A stretch of DNA of 64,000 nt from Polyangiaceae bacterium (GCA_025936205.1 JAICTU010000001.1:1-64000); one strand, 5' to 3'; positions 17,491-27,098 are shown, counted from the stretch's first letter. Made by a program: numbers and translations. The notes: generated by a model not told the origin, from the sequence alone.

Positions 17491-19083
17491 ATGTCGCGAA
17501 GCTTGCTAGCGCTCCTCCTCTCCGGAGCATGCATCGTCACGTCTCCCGCCGCGGCGCAGGAGGCGGAAGTCGCCGACCCGGCGTCGGAGCAGGCCGATGC
17601 TCCGGGCACCGAAGCTCAGCCTCCTGCACCCGCCGAAGCCGAGTCAAAGGCCGTCGAAGCGGCGGACGAAGGCTGGAAGACCTTCGCCAGCGGCTACTTC
17701 CGGGCGCCGTTCGCGCTGGGTCTCAGCCCACGGCGCGGGCCCAATGACCCTGACGGTCCCAAGAACCAGCAGGCCTCTTACGGGCCCAACCGCACGCTGG
17801 ACTCCAACTACTACAGCTTCGCCTACACGCGACTGCAAGAGCAAGACTGGGCCGAGCTGTTCTTCCACGCCAAGCAGAAGCACATGGAAGCCGTGGTGGG
17901 CTGGATGGGCTACTGGTTCCAAGCGGTGGGTTTCCGCAACTCCGACGCGGCGTGGATCCCGGGCATGGCCTACCTGGTCATGGATACGGACTTCGATCTC
18001 GCCGGTCTGCGGCCCAACATCGCGCTCACGGCGGGCGCGTGGTGGCCGAAGTTTGGCACTTTCGCGAAGTATGACACCTACACGCTGGGCGCTTTTCACC
18101 AGGTCGGGGAACAGCTGAAGTTGACGCTGCCCGTCAGCCCCGATCTGAAGTTGACGGTCTTGCAGGGCTTCGGCGGCGGCCGTGACGGCAGCTTCAACAT
18201 CCTGGCCCCGCCGCCTTACCAGGCCACGGTCGGTTTGCTTTTGCTGCACTATGAGAATGTCGAGCTCGAGTACGGCAAGCACTTCCGAGCGTCGCTGCAC
18301 TACAACCGTGAGTGGACCCGCGACCCCAACCTCACGCAGCAGGGCGTGCCCGGCAAATCCTACGACGACGCCGCGGAGGCCAACCTCACCACCATCGGCG
18401 GTGAGCTCGAGCTGAGCGCCCCCTATGCGGGCCGGCTGTGGCTCTCGCCCTCCTACATCCGCGTTCGCAATGGTTGGGCACTCGCACAGGCCGGCATCGA
18501 GGTGATGCATTCGCTGAGCGCGGAGGGCCTCGCCACCAACTACCTGGCGTGGAGCAACAGCCCCACCGACAGCACCGGCAGCGGGTCTCTCTTCAACCTC
18601 GGCTTCCTGTATGAGAACACGCTCTCCGGCATCAACGGGCGCGCGCCCGGCAGCACGCTGCCCGAGGTGACGCTGAACGTGTTCGGGCTGCTGGCGAACG
18701 CCAGCCTCGATCTACCCGCCACATCCACGCTGACTCAGGATCGGATCCGGCAGCTGAAATACGGCGCCGACGTGGAAGTCCAACCCCTGGACTGGCTGAA
18801 GCTGATGCTGCGCTGGGACCAGGTCACCTATGACCTCGACCATGACGGCTATATCTTCTCGGCAATCAGCCCGCGTGCGACGTTTTCCGCGCGCTTCCTC
18901 TCCGGCGCCAACGTGTACATTCAGTACTCGCGCTACACGTACGGCGACAGGATGACGCTCGCCGGCAAGTGGCCCTGGGGCACGCCGCTGGTGGCGGGCA
19001 GCAACATCGTCCAGGGCGGCCCGTATGCGGACCACAAGCCCGACATGGACGTGGTCAGGGTTCAGGCCAACGTCACCTTCTGA
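17491..19083 (+). CDS. Predicted outer-membrane beta-barrel protein (porin-like)
   Basis: A 530-aa exported protein starting 3 nt after the preceding stop. A cleavable signal (LLALLLSGACIVTSPAAAQEA) is followed by an acidic linker to about residue 55. The rest alternates polar and hydrophobic residues in amphipathic strands with many Tyr/Trp (YYSFAYTRLQEQDWAELFF, VELEYGKHFRASLHYNREW, VYIQYSRYTYGDRMTL). It ends with VRVQANVTF, a terminal-Phe signature recognised by BAM. No TonB box or plug is seen, so it is not a SusC-type transporter. Its place between GH54, GH39 and a lipoprotein makes it the candidate entry pore for arabino/xylo-oligosaccharides. Confidence 0.82.
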   Translation: MSRSLLALLLSGACIVTSPAAAQEAEVADPASEQADAPGTEAQPPAPAEAESKAVEAADEGWKTFASGYFRAPFALGLSPRRGPNDPDGPKNQQASYGPNRTLDSNYYSFAYTRLQEQDWAELFFHAKQKHMEAVVGWMGYWFQAVGFRNSDAAWIPGMAYLVMDTDFDLAGLRPNIALTAGAWWPKFGTFAKYDTYTLGAFHQVGEQLKLTLPVSPDLKLTVLQGFGGGRDGSFNILAPPPYQATVGLLLLHYENVELEYGKHFRASLHYNREWTRDPNLTQQGVPGKSYDDAAEANLTTIGGELELSAPYAGRLWLSPSYIRVRNGWALAQAGIEVMHSLSAEGLATNYLAWSNSPTDSTGSGSLFNLGFLYENTLSGINGRAPGSTLPEVTLNVFGLLANASLDLPATSTLTQDRIRQLKYGADVEVQPLDWLKLMLRWDQVTYDLDHDGYIFSAISPRATFSARFLSGANVYIQYSRYTYGDRMTLAGKWPWGTPLVAGSNIVQGGPYADHKPDMDVVRVQANVTF

Positions 19084-19095
19084 GGCCGAGCGCTC

Positions 19096-20793
19096 GTGAA
19101 TCGAAGAGCCATTCCCGTCGTGCCCGCACTGCTGGCCAGCGTCGGCGCCTGCTCGGCGGCAGGCGTTCGCGCTCCAGCCGTGGTGAGCATCGACGTGGAT
19201 GCCGTTGCCGCAGGCGCGCCGCTCGAGCGCGTTTGGGCGTACCATGGCTACGACGAAGCGAACTACACGACGCTGCCGGAAGGCGCGGAGCTTCTGCGCA
19301 CGCTGGCCTCCGCGCACACGGCGCCGGTCTACATTCGCAATCACTTTCTCCTGAACACGGCCGACGGCGCGCCCGGCCTCAAGTGGGGATCGACCAACGT
19401 CTACACCGAGGACGCGGCCGGTAATCCCGTCTACGACTATGCGCTGCTGGACCAGATCCTGGGCGCAACGCTGGACGCGGGCGCGCTCCCGCTGGTCGAG
19501 ATCGGCTTCATGCCGCGGGCGCTCTCCGCGCGCCCGGACCCTTACCGCAACTCCGACACCTACACGCTGGACGGCGGTTGCTTCTACCCACCGAAGGACT
19601 ACGGCAAATGGGGCGCGCTGGTGCGCGCCTGGGCCACGCACGTCAAGGAGCGCTACCCCAGCTCCGGCGCGGCCTGGCAGTGGGAGCTGTGGAACGAACC
19701 GGACATCCCCTACTGGCACGGTAGCTTCGATGAGTTCGCCCGGCTCTACGACTACACCGAGGCGGCATTGCACGCCGTGTTGCCCGAGGCGTCGCTCGGC
19801 GGTCCCTCGGTGGCCAGGGCCAACGGCAGCTTCTTGCCCCAATTCCTGCAGCACTGCGCCAGCGGCACGAACGCGGTGACGGGCCAGATCGGCACGCGCC
19901 TCGACATGGTGAGCTTTCACACCAAGGGCGGCGTCGTGCTCCAGAACGGGCACGTTCAGATGGACCTGGGCAATCAGCTGCGCATGCACCGCGCGGGCTT
20001 CGGCGCCGTGGCGGAGTCGGGCCCGTTTGCGCGCACCCCAATCGTGATCAGCGAAGCGGATCCAGACGGCTGCGCCGCCTGCCTGCCCAGCATCTGGCCC
20101 GAGTACGCCTACCGCAACTCACCCGCCTACGGGGCCTACGAGGTGGCGATGATGAAGCGCACGCTCGAGCTCGCGGCGGAGATGCGCGTGAACCTGCGCG
20201 GGGTGTTGACCTGGGCCTTCACCTTCCCCGGCTCGCCCTACTTCGCGGGCTACCGCGCGCTCGCTACGAATGGCGTGCACTTGCCGGTGCTGAACGCGTT
20301 CAAGCTGCTCGGCAGTCTGAGCGGCGATCGATTGCCGGTAACGAGCAGCGGCGCGCTGCCGCTGAGCGACATTCTCGCGCAGGGCGTCCGCCAGCAAGCG
20401 GACGTGGACGCCATCGCCAGCATCGACGGCGAGCGCATCCAGATCCTGGTCTGGAACTACCACGACGACCTCGTGCCGGCTCCGCCGGCGCCCGTTACTC
20501 TGCGCGTGAGCGTTCCGGCTGCTTTCGGCGCCAGCGTACGCATGAAACACACGCGCGTGGACGACACTCACGGCAATGCCCATGCGCTCTGGTTGTCGCA
20601 GGGCAGCCCCGCCGAGCCGTCCGGCGCCCAGCTGGCGGCGCTGCACGAGGCGATGCAGCCCACGCTCTTCGAGCCGCAACAGCTGGACGTGAGGGATGGG
20701 GCCGTGAGCCTCTCCTTCGAACTGCCACGCTTCGGCGTCTCGCTCGTGACGTTGCGGCCAGCGAGCGCAGCCGCGCCATCTGACGAGCTCTGA
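19096..20793 (+). CDS. GH39-family glycosidase, lipoprotein
   Basis: A 565-aa predicted beta-xylosidase-type enzyme with a GTG start. The lipobox is SVGAC (Cys19). The barrel shows the acid/base Glu201 in WELWNEPDIPYWHG and a probable nucleophile Glu320 in IVISEADPDGC, 119 residues apart as in GH39. The segment after the nucleophile (CAACLPSIWPEYAY) has an extra Cys pair compared with the other two GH39 proteins here, so substrate specificity may differ. The C-terminal 150 residues form a beta-sandwich ending GVSLVTLRP. It sits 12 nt after the barrel gene and 34 nt before the second GH54. Confidence 0.88.
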   Translation: MNRRAIPVVPALLASVGACSAAGVRAPAVVSIDVDAVAAGAPLERVWAYHGYDEANYTTLPEGAELLRTLASAHTAPVYIRNHFLLNTADGAPGLKWGSTNVYTEDAAGNPVYDYALLDQILGATLDAGALPLVEIGFMPRALSARPDPYRNSDTYTLDGGCFYPPKDYGKWGALVRAWATHVKERYPSSGAAWQWELWNEPDIPYWHGSFDEFARLYDYTEAALHAVLPEASLGGPSVARANGSFLPQFLQHCASGTNAVTGQIGTRLDMVSFHTKGGVVLQNGHVQMDLGNQLRMHRAGFGAVAESGPFARTPIVISEADPDGCAACLPSIWPEYAYRNSPAYGAYEVAMMKRTLELAAEMRVNLRGVLTWAFTFPGSPYFAGYRALATNGVHLPVLNAFKLLGSLSGDRLPVTSSGALPLSDILAQGVRQQADVDAIASIDGERIQILVWNYHDDLVPAPPAPVTLRVSVPAAFGASVRMKHTRVDDTHGNAHALWLSQGSPAEPSGAQLAALHEAMQPTLFEPQQLDVRDGAVSLSFELPRFGVSLVTLRPASAAAPSDEL

Positions 20794-20827
20794 GAGCCGA
20801 AAATCCCGAGCCCCTGGAGAAGTCGCA

Positions 20828-21964
20828 ATGAACGAGCTGATTCGATGGATGCCGCTGCTGGTTGTCGCGGGCGGGCTGGGCGCCGCGGCCTGTGTCTCGT
20901 ACACCTCGAGCGACCCGCAGGGCACGACCAATGAGGTGACCGCGTCGCAGCCCACCCCTGGCGCGAGCAACGGCGGCGACCTGCCCCCCAACACTGCCCC
21001 GCCGCCCTGCGACATCCTGGGAAGTGCCGGCATTCCCTGCGTAGCGGCGCACAGCACCGTGCGCGTCCTCGTCAAGGACTACGCCGGCAGCTTGTACCAG
21101 GTCCAGCGCTCCGATGGCATGACCCTGGATATCGGCTCCGTCGATGGCTACGCCGACGCGGCAGCGCAAGATGCCTTCTGCGCCAGTGGAGGCTGCGTGA
21201 TGAAGATCATCTACGATCAGTCCTCGCTCGGCAACCACCTCACCGAGGCGCCTCCGGGTGGCAACAAGCCCACTCCCGGCAATCCGGTCAACGCCACCGC
21301 GCTCCGGGTCTCGATCAACGGCCGCCCCGCTTACGGCATGCTCTTCCGGCCCGGCATGGGCTATCGAAAGCTCGTCGGCACGGGCACGGCGACCGGTGAC
21401 CAGCCCCAGACCATGTACATGGTCAGCAGCCAGCACGACCTGATCAACGGCTGCTGTTTCGACTACGGCAATGCCGAGACCACCGCCAACGACGACGGCA
21501 ACGGCACGATGGAAGCCGTGTACCTCGGCATGGGTGTGATCTGGGGCACCGGCGTCCAGGGCGGGCCGTGGGTCATGGCTGATCTGGAGAACGGCCTGTA
21601 TCCGGGCTGGGAGAACGGTCAGGACCGCAACATCTCCACCAATACCCCGCTGCGCTACGACTTCGTGACCGCGCTCGTCGTCGGCGACACGGCGGACAAG
21701 AACCAGGGCAAAGGCCGCTTCGCGCTGTATGGCGGCGACGCGACCAGCGGCGCGCTGACGACCATGTATGACGGCATCCGCCCGGAGAAGCCGGGTTACG
21801 TCCCCATGCAGAAGCAGGGCTCGGTGATCCTGGGCATCGGCGGCGACAACAGCAACGGGGACGGCGGCCGCTTCTACGAAGGGGTCATGGGGAACGGCGC
21901 TGCCACGAAGGAAACGGTCGGCGCGCTGCAAGCCGCCATCGTGGCGGCGGAATACGGCAAGTGA
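20828..21964 (+). CDS. GH54 alpha-L-arabinofuranosidase, lipoprotein, second copy
   Basis: A 378-aa enzyme, last in the five-gene operon. A GGAGAAG-type site precedes the ATG. The lipobox is GAAAC (Cys22) with a short linker of about 40 residues. The catalytic domain begins PPCDILGSAGIPCVAAHS and has IIYDQSSLGNHLTEAPPGG and CCFDYGNAETTAND, close to fungal GH54. Probable catalytic residues are Glu254 (MADLENG) and Asp340 (GIGGDNSNGDGG). No AbfB domain is attached. It is clearly paralogous to the first GH54 but has a longer loop between the two acidic residues. Confidence 0.93.
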   Translation: MNELIRWMPLLVVAGGLGAAACVSYTSSDPQGTTNEVTASQPTPGASNGGDLPPNTAPPPCDILGSAGIPCVAAHSTVRVLVKDYAGSLYQVQRSDGMTLDIGSVDGYADAAAQDAFCASGGCVMKIIYDQSSLGNHLTEAPPGGNKPTPGNPVNATALRVSINGRPAYGMLFRPGMGYRKLVGTGTATGDQPQTMYMVSSQHDLINGCCFDYGNAETTANDDGNGTMEAVYLGMGVIWGTGVQGGPWVMADLENGLYPGWENGQDRNISTNTPLRYDFVTALVVGDTADKNQGKGRFALYGGDATSGALTTMYDGIRPEKPGYVPMQKQGSVILGIGGDNSNGDGGRFYEGVMGNGAATKETVGALQAAIVAAEYGK

Positions 21965-22009
21965 CGCCGGCCTGGAGCGCCGCCTGCGCCCCCTGACGCC
22001 GCCGCCGCA

Positions 22010-22840
22010 CTACTCGAGCGGCGCGAACCTGGCTTCCATCTCGGCCCGCAGCGACGTTCCGAAGAAGGCACGGGGCGAGCAGCCGATGGTCGCGCTGAAC
22101 ACGCGATGGCACTGTGAGTAGCTGCCGAAGCCTGCCTCCAGCGCCGCGGAGAGCAGCGTGCGTCCGCCCTCGTCCACCAGATCGACGAAGCGCAGCAGGC
22201 GCAAGCGCGTGCGGTAGGCGTTCAAGCTGAGGCCGAGATCGCGCTCAAACGAGCGCCGGAACGAGTGGCTGAGCTCGCTCGGATGGGCGTGCAGCAGGCG
22301 TGCCCGGTCCCTCCGGTCGAGCTCGGGCTGCTGCAGCAGCGAGCGCAGCACGCGCGCTCCGAGGCCGCCGGGGCGCTCTGCCAGCAGGCGACTCCCATGA
22401 GCTTCGCGCCAGAGCTCCGCCACGTGTTGCTCGGCGACCGCGGCCTCGCGGGTGACCACGGGGGCCAAAAGCTGCGCGCTCAACGCAGCGGCCGTGCTCT
22501 CGGGCAAGCGCGTTTGCACCGGCGCCGAGAGCGCCAGGGGCACGTGCTGCGACAAGATCCGTTCGCCGAGCTCCGGGGTCACTGCGAACACGAACAGGTC
22601 AAAATCGCTCGAAGCAGCGAGCAGCTCGTGATCACATCCCGGTGGCCAGTACAACAGATCGCCTGCGACCACCGGAAACGTGCTCCTGCCCGAGGCGAAG
22701 GTGGCGCTACCCCCGGCGACGAGGTTGAGCTCTGGTTCCTGGTGGAAGTGACGCGGCCGGCGATACGCCGGTGCATGGCGCCAGATCTGGCCGCGGCGGC
22801 CCGGCAGCATGGGAAAGGGTTGATAGAACGCCTGCGGCAC
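22010..22840 (-). CDS. AraC-family transcriptional regulator with N-terminal cupin
   Basis: A 276-aa DNA-binding regulator. The N-terminal cupin (about 25-110) begins with HFHQEPELNLVAGG and contains GDLLYWPPGCDHELL, a typical sugar-sensing fold. The C-terminal domain (about 180-276) has two helix-turn-helix units, ending with the conserved GFGSYSQCHRVFSATIGCSP. It converges with the GH54 operon and precedes the GH16 gene on the same strand. By location it is the best candidate regulator of the surrounding arabinoxylan genes, possibly at the asymmetric GACGCAA sites; that link is untested. Confidence 0.93.
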   Translation of the reverse strand: MPQAFYQPFPMLPGRRGQIWRHAPAYRRPRHFHQEPELNLVAGGSATFASGRSTFPVVAGDLLYWPPGCDHELLAASSDFDLFVFAVTPELGERILSQHVPLALSAPVQTRLPESTAAALSAQLLAPVVTREAAVAEQHVAELWREAHGSRLLAERPGGLGARVLRSLLQQPELDRRDRARLLHAHPSELSHSFRRSFERDLGLSLNAYRTRLRLLRFVDLVDEGGRTLLSAALEAGFGSYSQCHRVFSATIGCSPRAFFGTSLRAEMEARFAPLE

Positions 22841-22878
22841 AGGCCTTGTCTAGCAGACGCGCCGCCCATGCGCTGCTC

Positions 22879-23787
22879 TCACAGTCCGGCACCGGTGTAG
22901 CGGTACACCTTGACCCAATCATACTCTGCAGCGACCGGCGTGCCGCTCGGGTCGATCGGACCGGCCCAGTCGACCGCTGCCGAAGCCCAGATGGTCAGCA
23001 GAAGATTCATCGGCAACTTCAGATGCGCGATCTCGGTGTCCCACGTATGGAGCGGCTGAGCGTCGATGCTGAAGCGCGCCGCGCTCGGCGTCCACTCGAT
23101 CGCGTAGACGTGAAAATCAGCCGAGGGATCGAAGGCGAGCTGCTCCAGCTCGGGAAATTGCGTCGGGGTGACGGACTGGGTGACAGGCGCCGCTCGAGCC
23201 GGCCCGAGATACACCATCGAGTTGAACTGCACGCGATCCGAATAGCGACCCAGGTACTCGATATCGAGCTCGTTCCAGTCGTCCGCGGGCCAGGGCGTGT
23301 AGATCAGCACCAGTGATGAGACCACTCCCGAGCCCTTGGCGAGCCGCACGCGAGCCTCCACCTTGCCGAAGGTCAAGGTCTCCCGGGAGCGCATCTCCAC
23401 CCCGCGAAACGGCTTGATCGGATCACCAGGCTCCGGCGTCAGCTGCAGGGCTGCGAGTCCGTTCTCGACGCGCAGGTTCTCGGTGGAGAACTGTGCCAGG
23501 TTGCTATCCCAGGTATGTGTCATCAGCTGCCAGCGCGCGGCATCGAAGGAGTCGAAGTCGTCCTGCCAGAGCAGCTCGAACTCGGACGGGGCGGGGTCCG
23601 GCTCCGGCGCGCCAGCAGGCGCCGGCTCCGCCGGAACTACCGCGCTCGAGTCAGCGCTGAGCGCAGGTGCCTGCACGTTCGGACGCTCGGGCTCCCCCAC
23701 GCAGGCCGTGGAAACCGCGGAGAGCAGCAGGGTCAACGATCTTACAGCGGATCGGGGAGTCACGCGAGAGCCATCCCGGTGGGGCAT
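22879..23787 (-). CDS. GH16-family glycosidase, lipoprotein
   Basis: A 302-aa predicted endo-glycosidase. The start at 23787 gives a lipoprotein signal ending SAVSTAC (Cys29). After a short Pro/Ala linker the jelly-roll begins at FELLWQDDFDSFDAARW. The GH16 active-site motif ExDxE is WNELDIEYLG, with nucleophile Glu173, Asp175 and acid/base Glu177. Later motifs include HVYAIEWTPSAARFSIDA and EYDWVKVYRY. The family includes laminarinases, lichenases and xyloglucanases, and the substrate cannot be fixed by eye. It stands alone, with three GACGCAA motifs in its 420-nt upstream region. Confidence 0.92.
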   Translation of the reverse strand: MPHRDGSRVTPRSAVRSLTLLLSAVSTACVGEPERPNVQAPALSADSSAVVPAEPAPAGAPEPDPAPSEFELLWQDDFDSFDAARWQLMTHTWDSNLAQFSTENLRVENGLAALQLTPEPGDPIKPFRGVEMRSRETLTFGKVEARVRLAKGSGVVSSLVLIYTPWPADDWNELDIEYLGRYSDRVQFNSMVYLGPARAAPVTQSVTPTQFPELEQLAFDPSADFHVYAIEWTPSAARFSIDAQPLHTWDTEIAHLKLPMNLLLTIWASAAVDWAGPIDPSGTPVAAEYDWVKVYRYTGAGL

Positions 23788-24207
23788 GCCTCCCCGTAGC
23801 TGGGCTCGATCGGCCCGTCTTCGCAGATTGTGGGCTCCAAACGGCGAGCGCATGCTGATCGATGAGGTCCGAGCCTCCAGGGTGGCGCAGCGACCAATAC
23901 CTGACAGCCGAGTATCTGTCCCAGAGTGATGCACTCATCACGCGAGGCGCCGAGCTGGCTGCGCCCTGTCACCAGGCAAGCCTCAGCCACCGCGTCTCAT
24001 CCTGCGCTGACGCAAAACAGAATAACGGCTGTCGCAACGGCACCTTCCCATTGCGTCGCGAGACGGGCCACGGCGATGCTCGCTGGCTGAAATCCGCTTT
24101 TGCGTCGCTGCGGAGTGGCTCGCAACTCTGCGGATTGAAATCGGGCCGCGCTTGTCCCACCATGATCCGGCGCACTACGCAGGTGCGAGCATAGAGCCCT
24201 GCCCACG
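23788..24207. promoter_or_regulatory. Promoter region of the GH16 gene with three GACGCAA sites
   Basis: A 420-nt gap between the GH16 gene (minus) and the truncated PSD gene (plus). Motif sites: 24009-24018 (TGACGCAAAA, plus), 24051-24057 (TTGCGTC, minus) and 24098-24106 (TTTTGCGTC, minus). Nothing else was recognised. Confidence 0.55.
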
Positions 24208-25150
24208 GTGGGAGCCGTCATCGGCGACTCCTGGCGGCGGCGGCACCAGGAGCATAGTTTGTCCGACTCTTCATGGTCGCGAAGTGGTCGCTACCCCGAT
24301 CGCCGCCAGCTCGCGGCTCTGACTCTCCTCTTTGCCGGCGCCTGCGCGAGCGGTTGTGACGACGGGGTGATTTCAGGGGGCGTGCGCGCCGCGGCAGCAG
24401 CACCGGGAGGCGAGTCCGTCCCCGCCGGCGAGGCCGCCAGCGTTCCCACTTCGAACCTGCCGCTCGATGGCAGCCCGATCTTCTCGCAGTTCATCCGCCT
24501 CACACATCAGCAGTGGGAGCAGAGCGTGCGAGACCTGCTGCGCCTCGATGCCGTGCCGCGTCTCTCGGACAGCTTCACCGGCGATCCGCCAGAGGGCATC
24601 TTCTCGAACGACGAGCGAGCCCTGCTCGTCACGCCGAATCTCAGTCTGGACTATCAGCGGGCGGCGGAGCAACTCGCCGAACGGGTAGCGCACGACGCTC
24701 AGGCGCTCGGGCGCCTCGACGGCGTGGGTGATTCTGCGGCGTTCATCCGCGCGCTCGGGCGGCGCACGTACCGCCGACCGATGGCAGCCGACGAGCTGCA
24801 GCGCTATCAGGCGCTGTTTGCGCTCGGCCCCACGGCGCTTGGCAGTGGCGACGATTTCGCCGATGGGGCGCAGCTCGTGATCGAAGCGATGCTGCAGTCT
24901 CCACATTTCGTGTACCGCACCGAGCTGGAGGACGACGGTCAAGCGCTGAACGGCTACGAGATCGCCTCCAAGCTTTCTTTCCTGCTGCGCAACACCACGC
25001 CGGACGATGCTCTGCTCGACGCGGCCGAGTCCGGTCAGTTCGACACCAACGCTGGGATCGTGGCACGAGCGCGGCAGATGCTCGACCAGCCCGACGCGGC
25101 GGCGGTAGCAGCCCGCTTTCATTCCGAGTTGTTCGGGCTGGATCGCTACT
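24208..25150 (+). pseudogene. Truncated PSD/DUF1592-family secreted protein
   Basis: The 5' part of a gene of the DUF1587-DUF1595-DUF1592 family, the same family as the complete 781-aa gene near the right end of the window. A GTG start and a lipoprotein-like leader (LLFAGACASGCDDG) are followed by FIRLTHQQWEQSVRDLLRL (DUF1587), FIRALGRRTYRRPMAADEL (DUF1595) and AMLQSPHFVYRTELEDDG / LSFLLRNTTPDDALLDAA (DUF1592). The similarity stops at FGLDRYS near 25150. The frame then runs on as Arg/Ser-rich nonsense to 25509 while the next frame becomes a beta-propeller. DUF1588, DUF1585 and the C-terminal haem motif are missing, so this copy is broken. Confidence 0.8.
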
Positions 25151-25973
25151 CTGGTTCACTCAACAGATCAACAATCGCATCTCGCGCATCACGCCGGGCG
25201 CGCAGTTCCAGAGCTACGATCTCCCGACCCCGGCGAGCGGCCCGCTCGCCATCACGACGGGCTCCGATGGCAATCTCTGGTTCACCGAAGCCGCCGCGGC
25301 CGCGAACAAGATCGGGCGCATCACGCCCGGCGGGCAAATCAGCGAGTATGCGATCCCGACGCCCGCGAGCAATCCCACGGGCATCACGCAAGGACCCGGT
25401 GAGGAGCTCTGGTTCACGCTGCACGACGTGGCCAAGATCGGCAAGATCACGCGCGCCGGAGAGATCACCGAGTACTCCATTCCATCCGGCAATCGACCGA
25501 ACCGGCTGATCAAGGGACCTGACGGCAATCTCTGGTTCACGCTCACGGCCGCCAATGCCATCGGTCGCCTGACACCTCTGGGCCAGGTTTCGGAGTACAC
25601 CATTCCGACCTCGGCGAGCGACCCTTACGACCTCGCGCTCGGGCCGGACGGCAACCTCTGGTTCACGGAGCTGTCCTCCAACAAGATCGGCCGCATCAGC
25701 AACCTCGCGGGCGGCGGCAACGCGCTGGCCAGCGAGGGCGGCGCGCGAGGTGGGAAGCTGGGCGCAGACACCGCTTGCCGCAAGGATACCGATTGCGTCG
25801 ACTCCGGGAAGACCTGCGGCGGAGACGTCTGCGGCGTCGCTCAGGTCTGCGTGCTGGCCGTGAGTGGCGATCCCGGCACCTGCGCCAGCGACAACGACTG
25901 CTGGTGCAAAGGCCGCGGCGCCACCTGCGCGGACGGTCATTGCAGCTTCACCAGCGCGGACGGACGCGAGTAG
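25151..25973 (+). pseudogene. N-terminally truncated Vgb-like beta-propeller protein with Cys-rich tail
   Basis: From about 25152 a frame one base off the preceding gene encodes repeated propeller blades of the virginiamycin B lyase (streptogramin lyase-like) type: LWFTQQINNRISRITPG, GSDGNLWFTEAAA, GPDGNLWFTLTAANAIGRL and GPDGNLWFTELSSNKIGRI. About five blades are present where a complete propeller needs seven, and there is no signal peptide or start at the front. An internal ATG at 25428 is possible but would leave three blades. The last 75 residues are Cys-rich (CRKDTDCVDSGKTCGGDVC), like other secreted proteins here. The N-terminal half appears to have been lost at the junction. Confidence 0.7.
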
Positions 25974-26006
25974 CTCTCGCTGCACGGCAAGCGCGGTGTT
26001 TCAGCG

Positions 26007-27086
26007 GTGAGCCTGCTCTCAGGAGCTCTGTGCCCCGGCTGCCGGCGCGCGCTGGAGGTTGGCTCCGCGCAGGAGGCGATCGCCTGCGCCGGTTGCCAGC
26101 AGGCCTACCCGAGGGTGGCCGGCATTCCCGTGCTGCTGCCGGGCCCAGCTCGGCACCTGGAGCTCTGGCGCGGGCAACTCGGGCTCTTGCTGGAACGGGG
26201 GCAGCGCACGCGCAGCGCGCTGCTGGACGCCGCCGGCGAGCCACAGCTCAGCCCGATGACGCGCGCTCGGCTGAGCGCGCTCGCCCAGGCCGTCCAGGAT
26301 CAGGTCGCCGAGGTGGCGGCCGTCCTCGCTCCCGCTCTGGGCGGCGCGGCCGCCGCAGCGGGCGGCCTGCCGCGCGGCGTTGTCGAATACATCGGCTACC
26401 TGTATCGAGACTGGGGCTGGCCCGCGCTGGGCTACGATGAAAATGAGCCTGCACTTGCAGAGCTCGCGCAGCTGCTCGAGGGCGCCCAGCTCGGCCGCAC
26501 GCTGATCCTCGGCGCCGGCGCGTGCGGATTGGCGCAGCAGCTTCATCTGCGCCACCGGGCGAGCGAGACGGTCGCCATCGACATCGACCCCTACCTGCTC
26601 GTGATCGCAGACCGGGTGCTGCGCGGCGACAGCATCCGGCTCACGGAAGCGTCGCTGAAGTGGATCGATGCCGGCGAGGTATCTCGCCAGTGGCTGTTAC
26701 GATCCAGCGGCGCCCCGCTGGACCGGGAGGCATTTCGCTGCGTCTTCGCCGACGGCCTTGCGCCGCCCTTCGCTCCCGAGAGCTTCGACACGGTGGTGAC
26801 CGCCTGGTTCATCGATCAGGTCGTCCGCGACTTGCCCGCATTCCTCGGCCTGCTGCGCCAGCTGCTGCGCCCCGGCGGCCGCTGGCTCAATCAAGGCCCG
26901 CTGGTGTATCCGGAACAAACGCCGTTCGAACGGCGCCCTGCGCGCCAGGAGCTGTTCGAGCTGGCGCGCGGCGCGGGCCTGATCGTGGGCGGCTGGACGC
27001 GCAGCTCGCATCGCTATCTCGTCTCCCCGCTGACCGGCAACGGCAAGATCGAATCCGTGCTGAGCTTCGTCGCGATGCGCCGTTGA
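26007..27086 (+). CDS. SAM-dependent methyltransferase with N-terminal zinc ribbon
   Basis: A 359-aa cytoplasmic protein with a GTG start. Residues 8-45 form a Trm112-like zinc ribbon (CPGCRRALEV, then CAGCQQAYPRVAGIPVLL). A helical linker follows, then a Rossmann methyltransferase with motif I TLILGAGACGLAQQL, motif II VAIDIDPYLLVIADRVL and a later DTVVTAWFIDQV. The LRQLLRPGGRWLNQGPLVY segment is like carnosine/N2227-type methyltransferases. The substrate is unknown. It lies 33 nt after the propeller remnant; no functional link is evident. Confidence 0.8.
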   Translation: MSLLSGALCPGCRRALEVGSAQEAIACAGCQQAYPRVAGIPVLLPGPARHLELWRGQLGLLLERGQRTRSALLDAAGEPQLSPMTRARLSALAQAVQDQVAEVAAVLAPALGGAAAAAGGLPRGVVEYIGYLYRDWGWPALGYDENEPALAELAQLLEGAQLGRTLILGAGACGLAQQLHLRHRASETVAIDIDPYLLVIADRVLRGDSIRLTEASLKWIDAGEVSRQWLLRSSGAPLDREAFRCVFADGLAPPFAPESFDTVVTAWFIDQVVRDLPAFLGLLRQLLRPGGRWLNQGPLVYPEQTPFERRPARQELFELARGAGLIVGGWTRSSHRYLVSPLTGNGKIESVLSFVAMRR

Positions 27087-27098
27087 GTGGAACGCGCG

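Noticed and set aside
20828..21964. SusD-like or TonB-dependent transporter in the arabinoxylan locus
   Set aside because: No TonB box, plug domain or SusD-type helical repeats were found in any frame of the locus.
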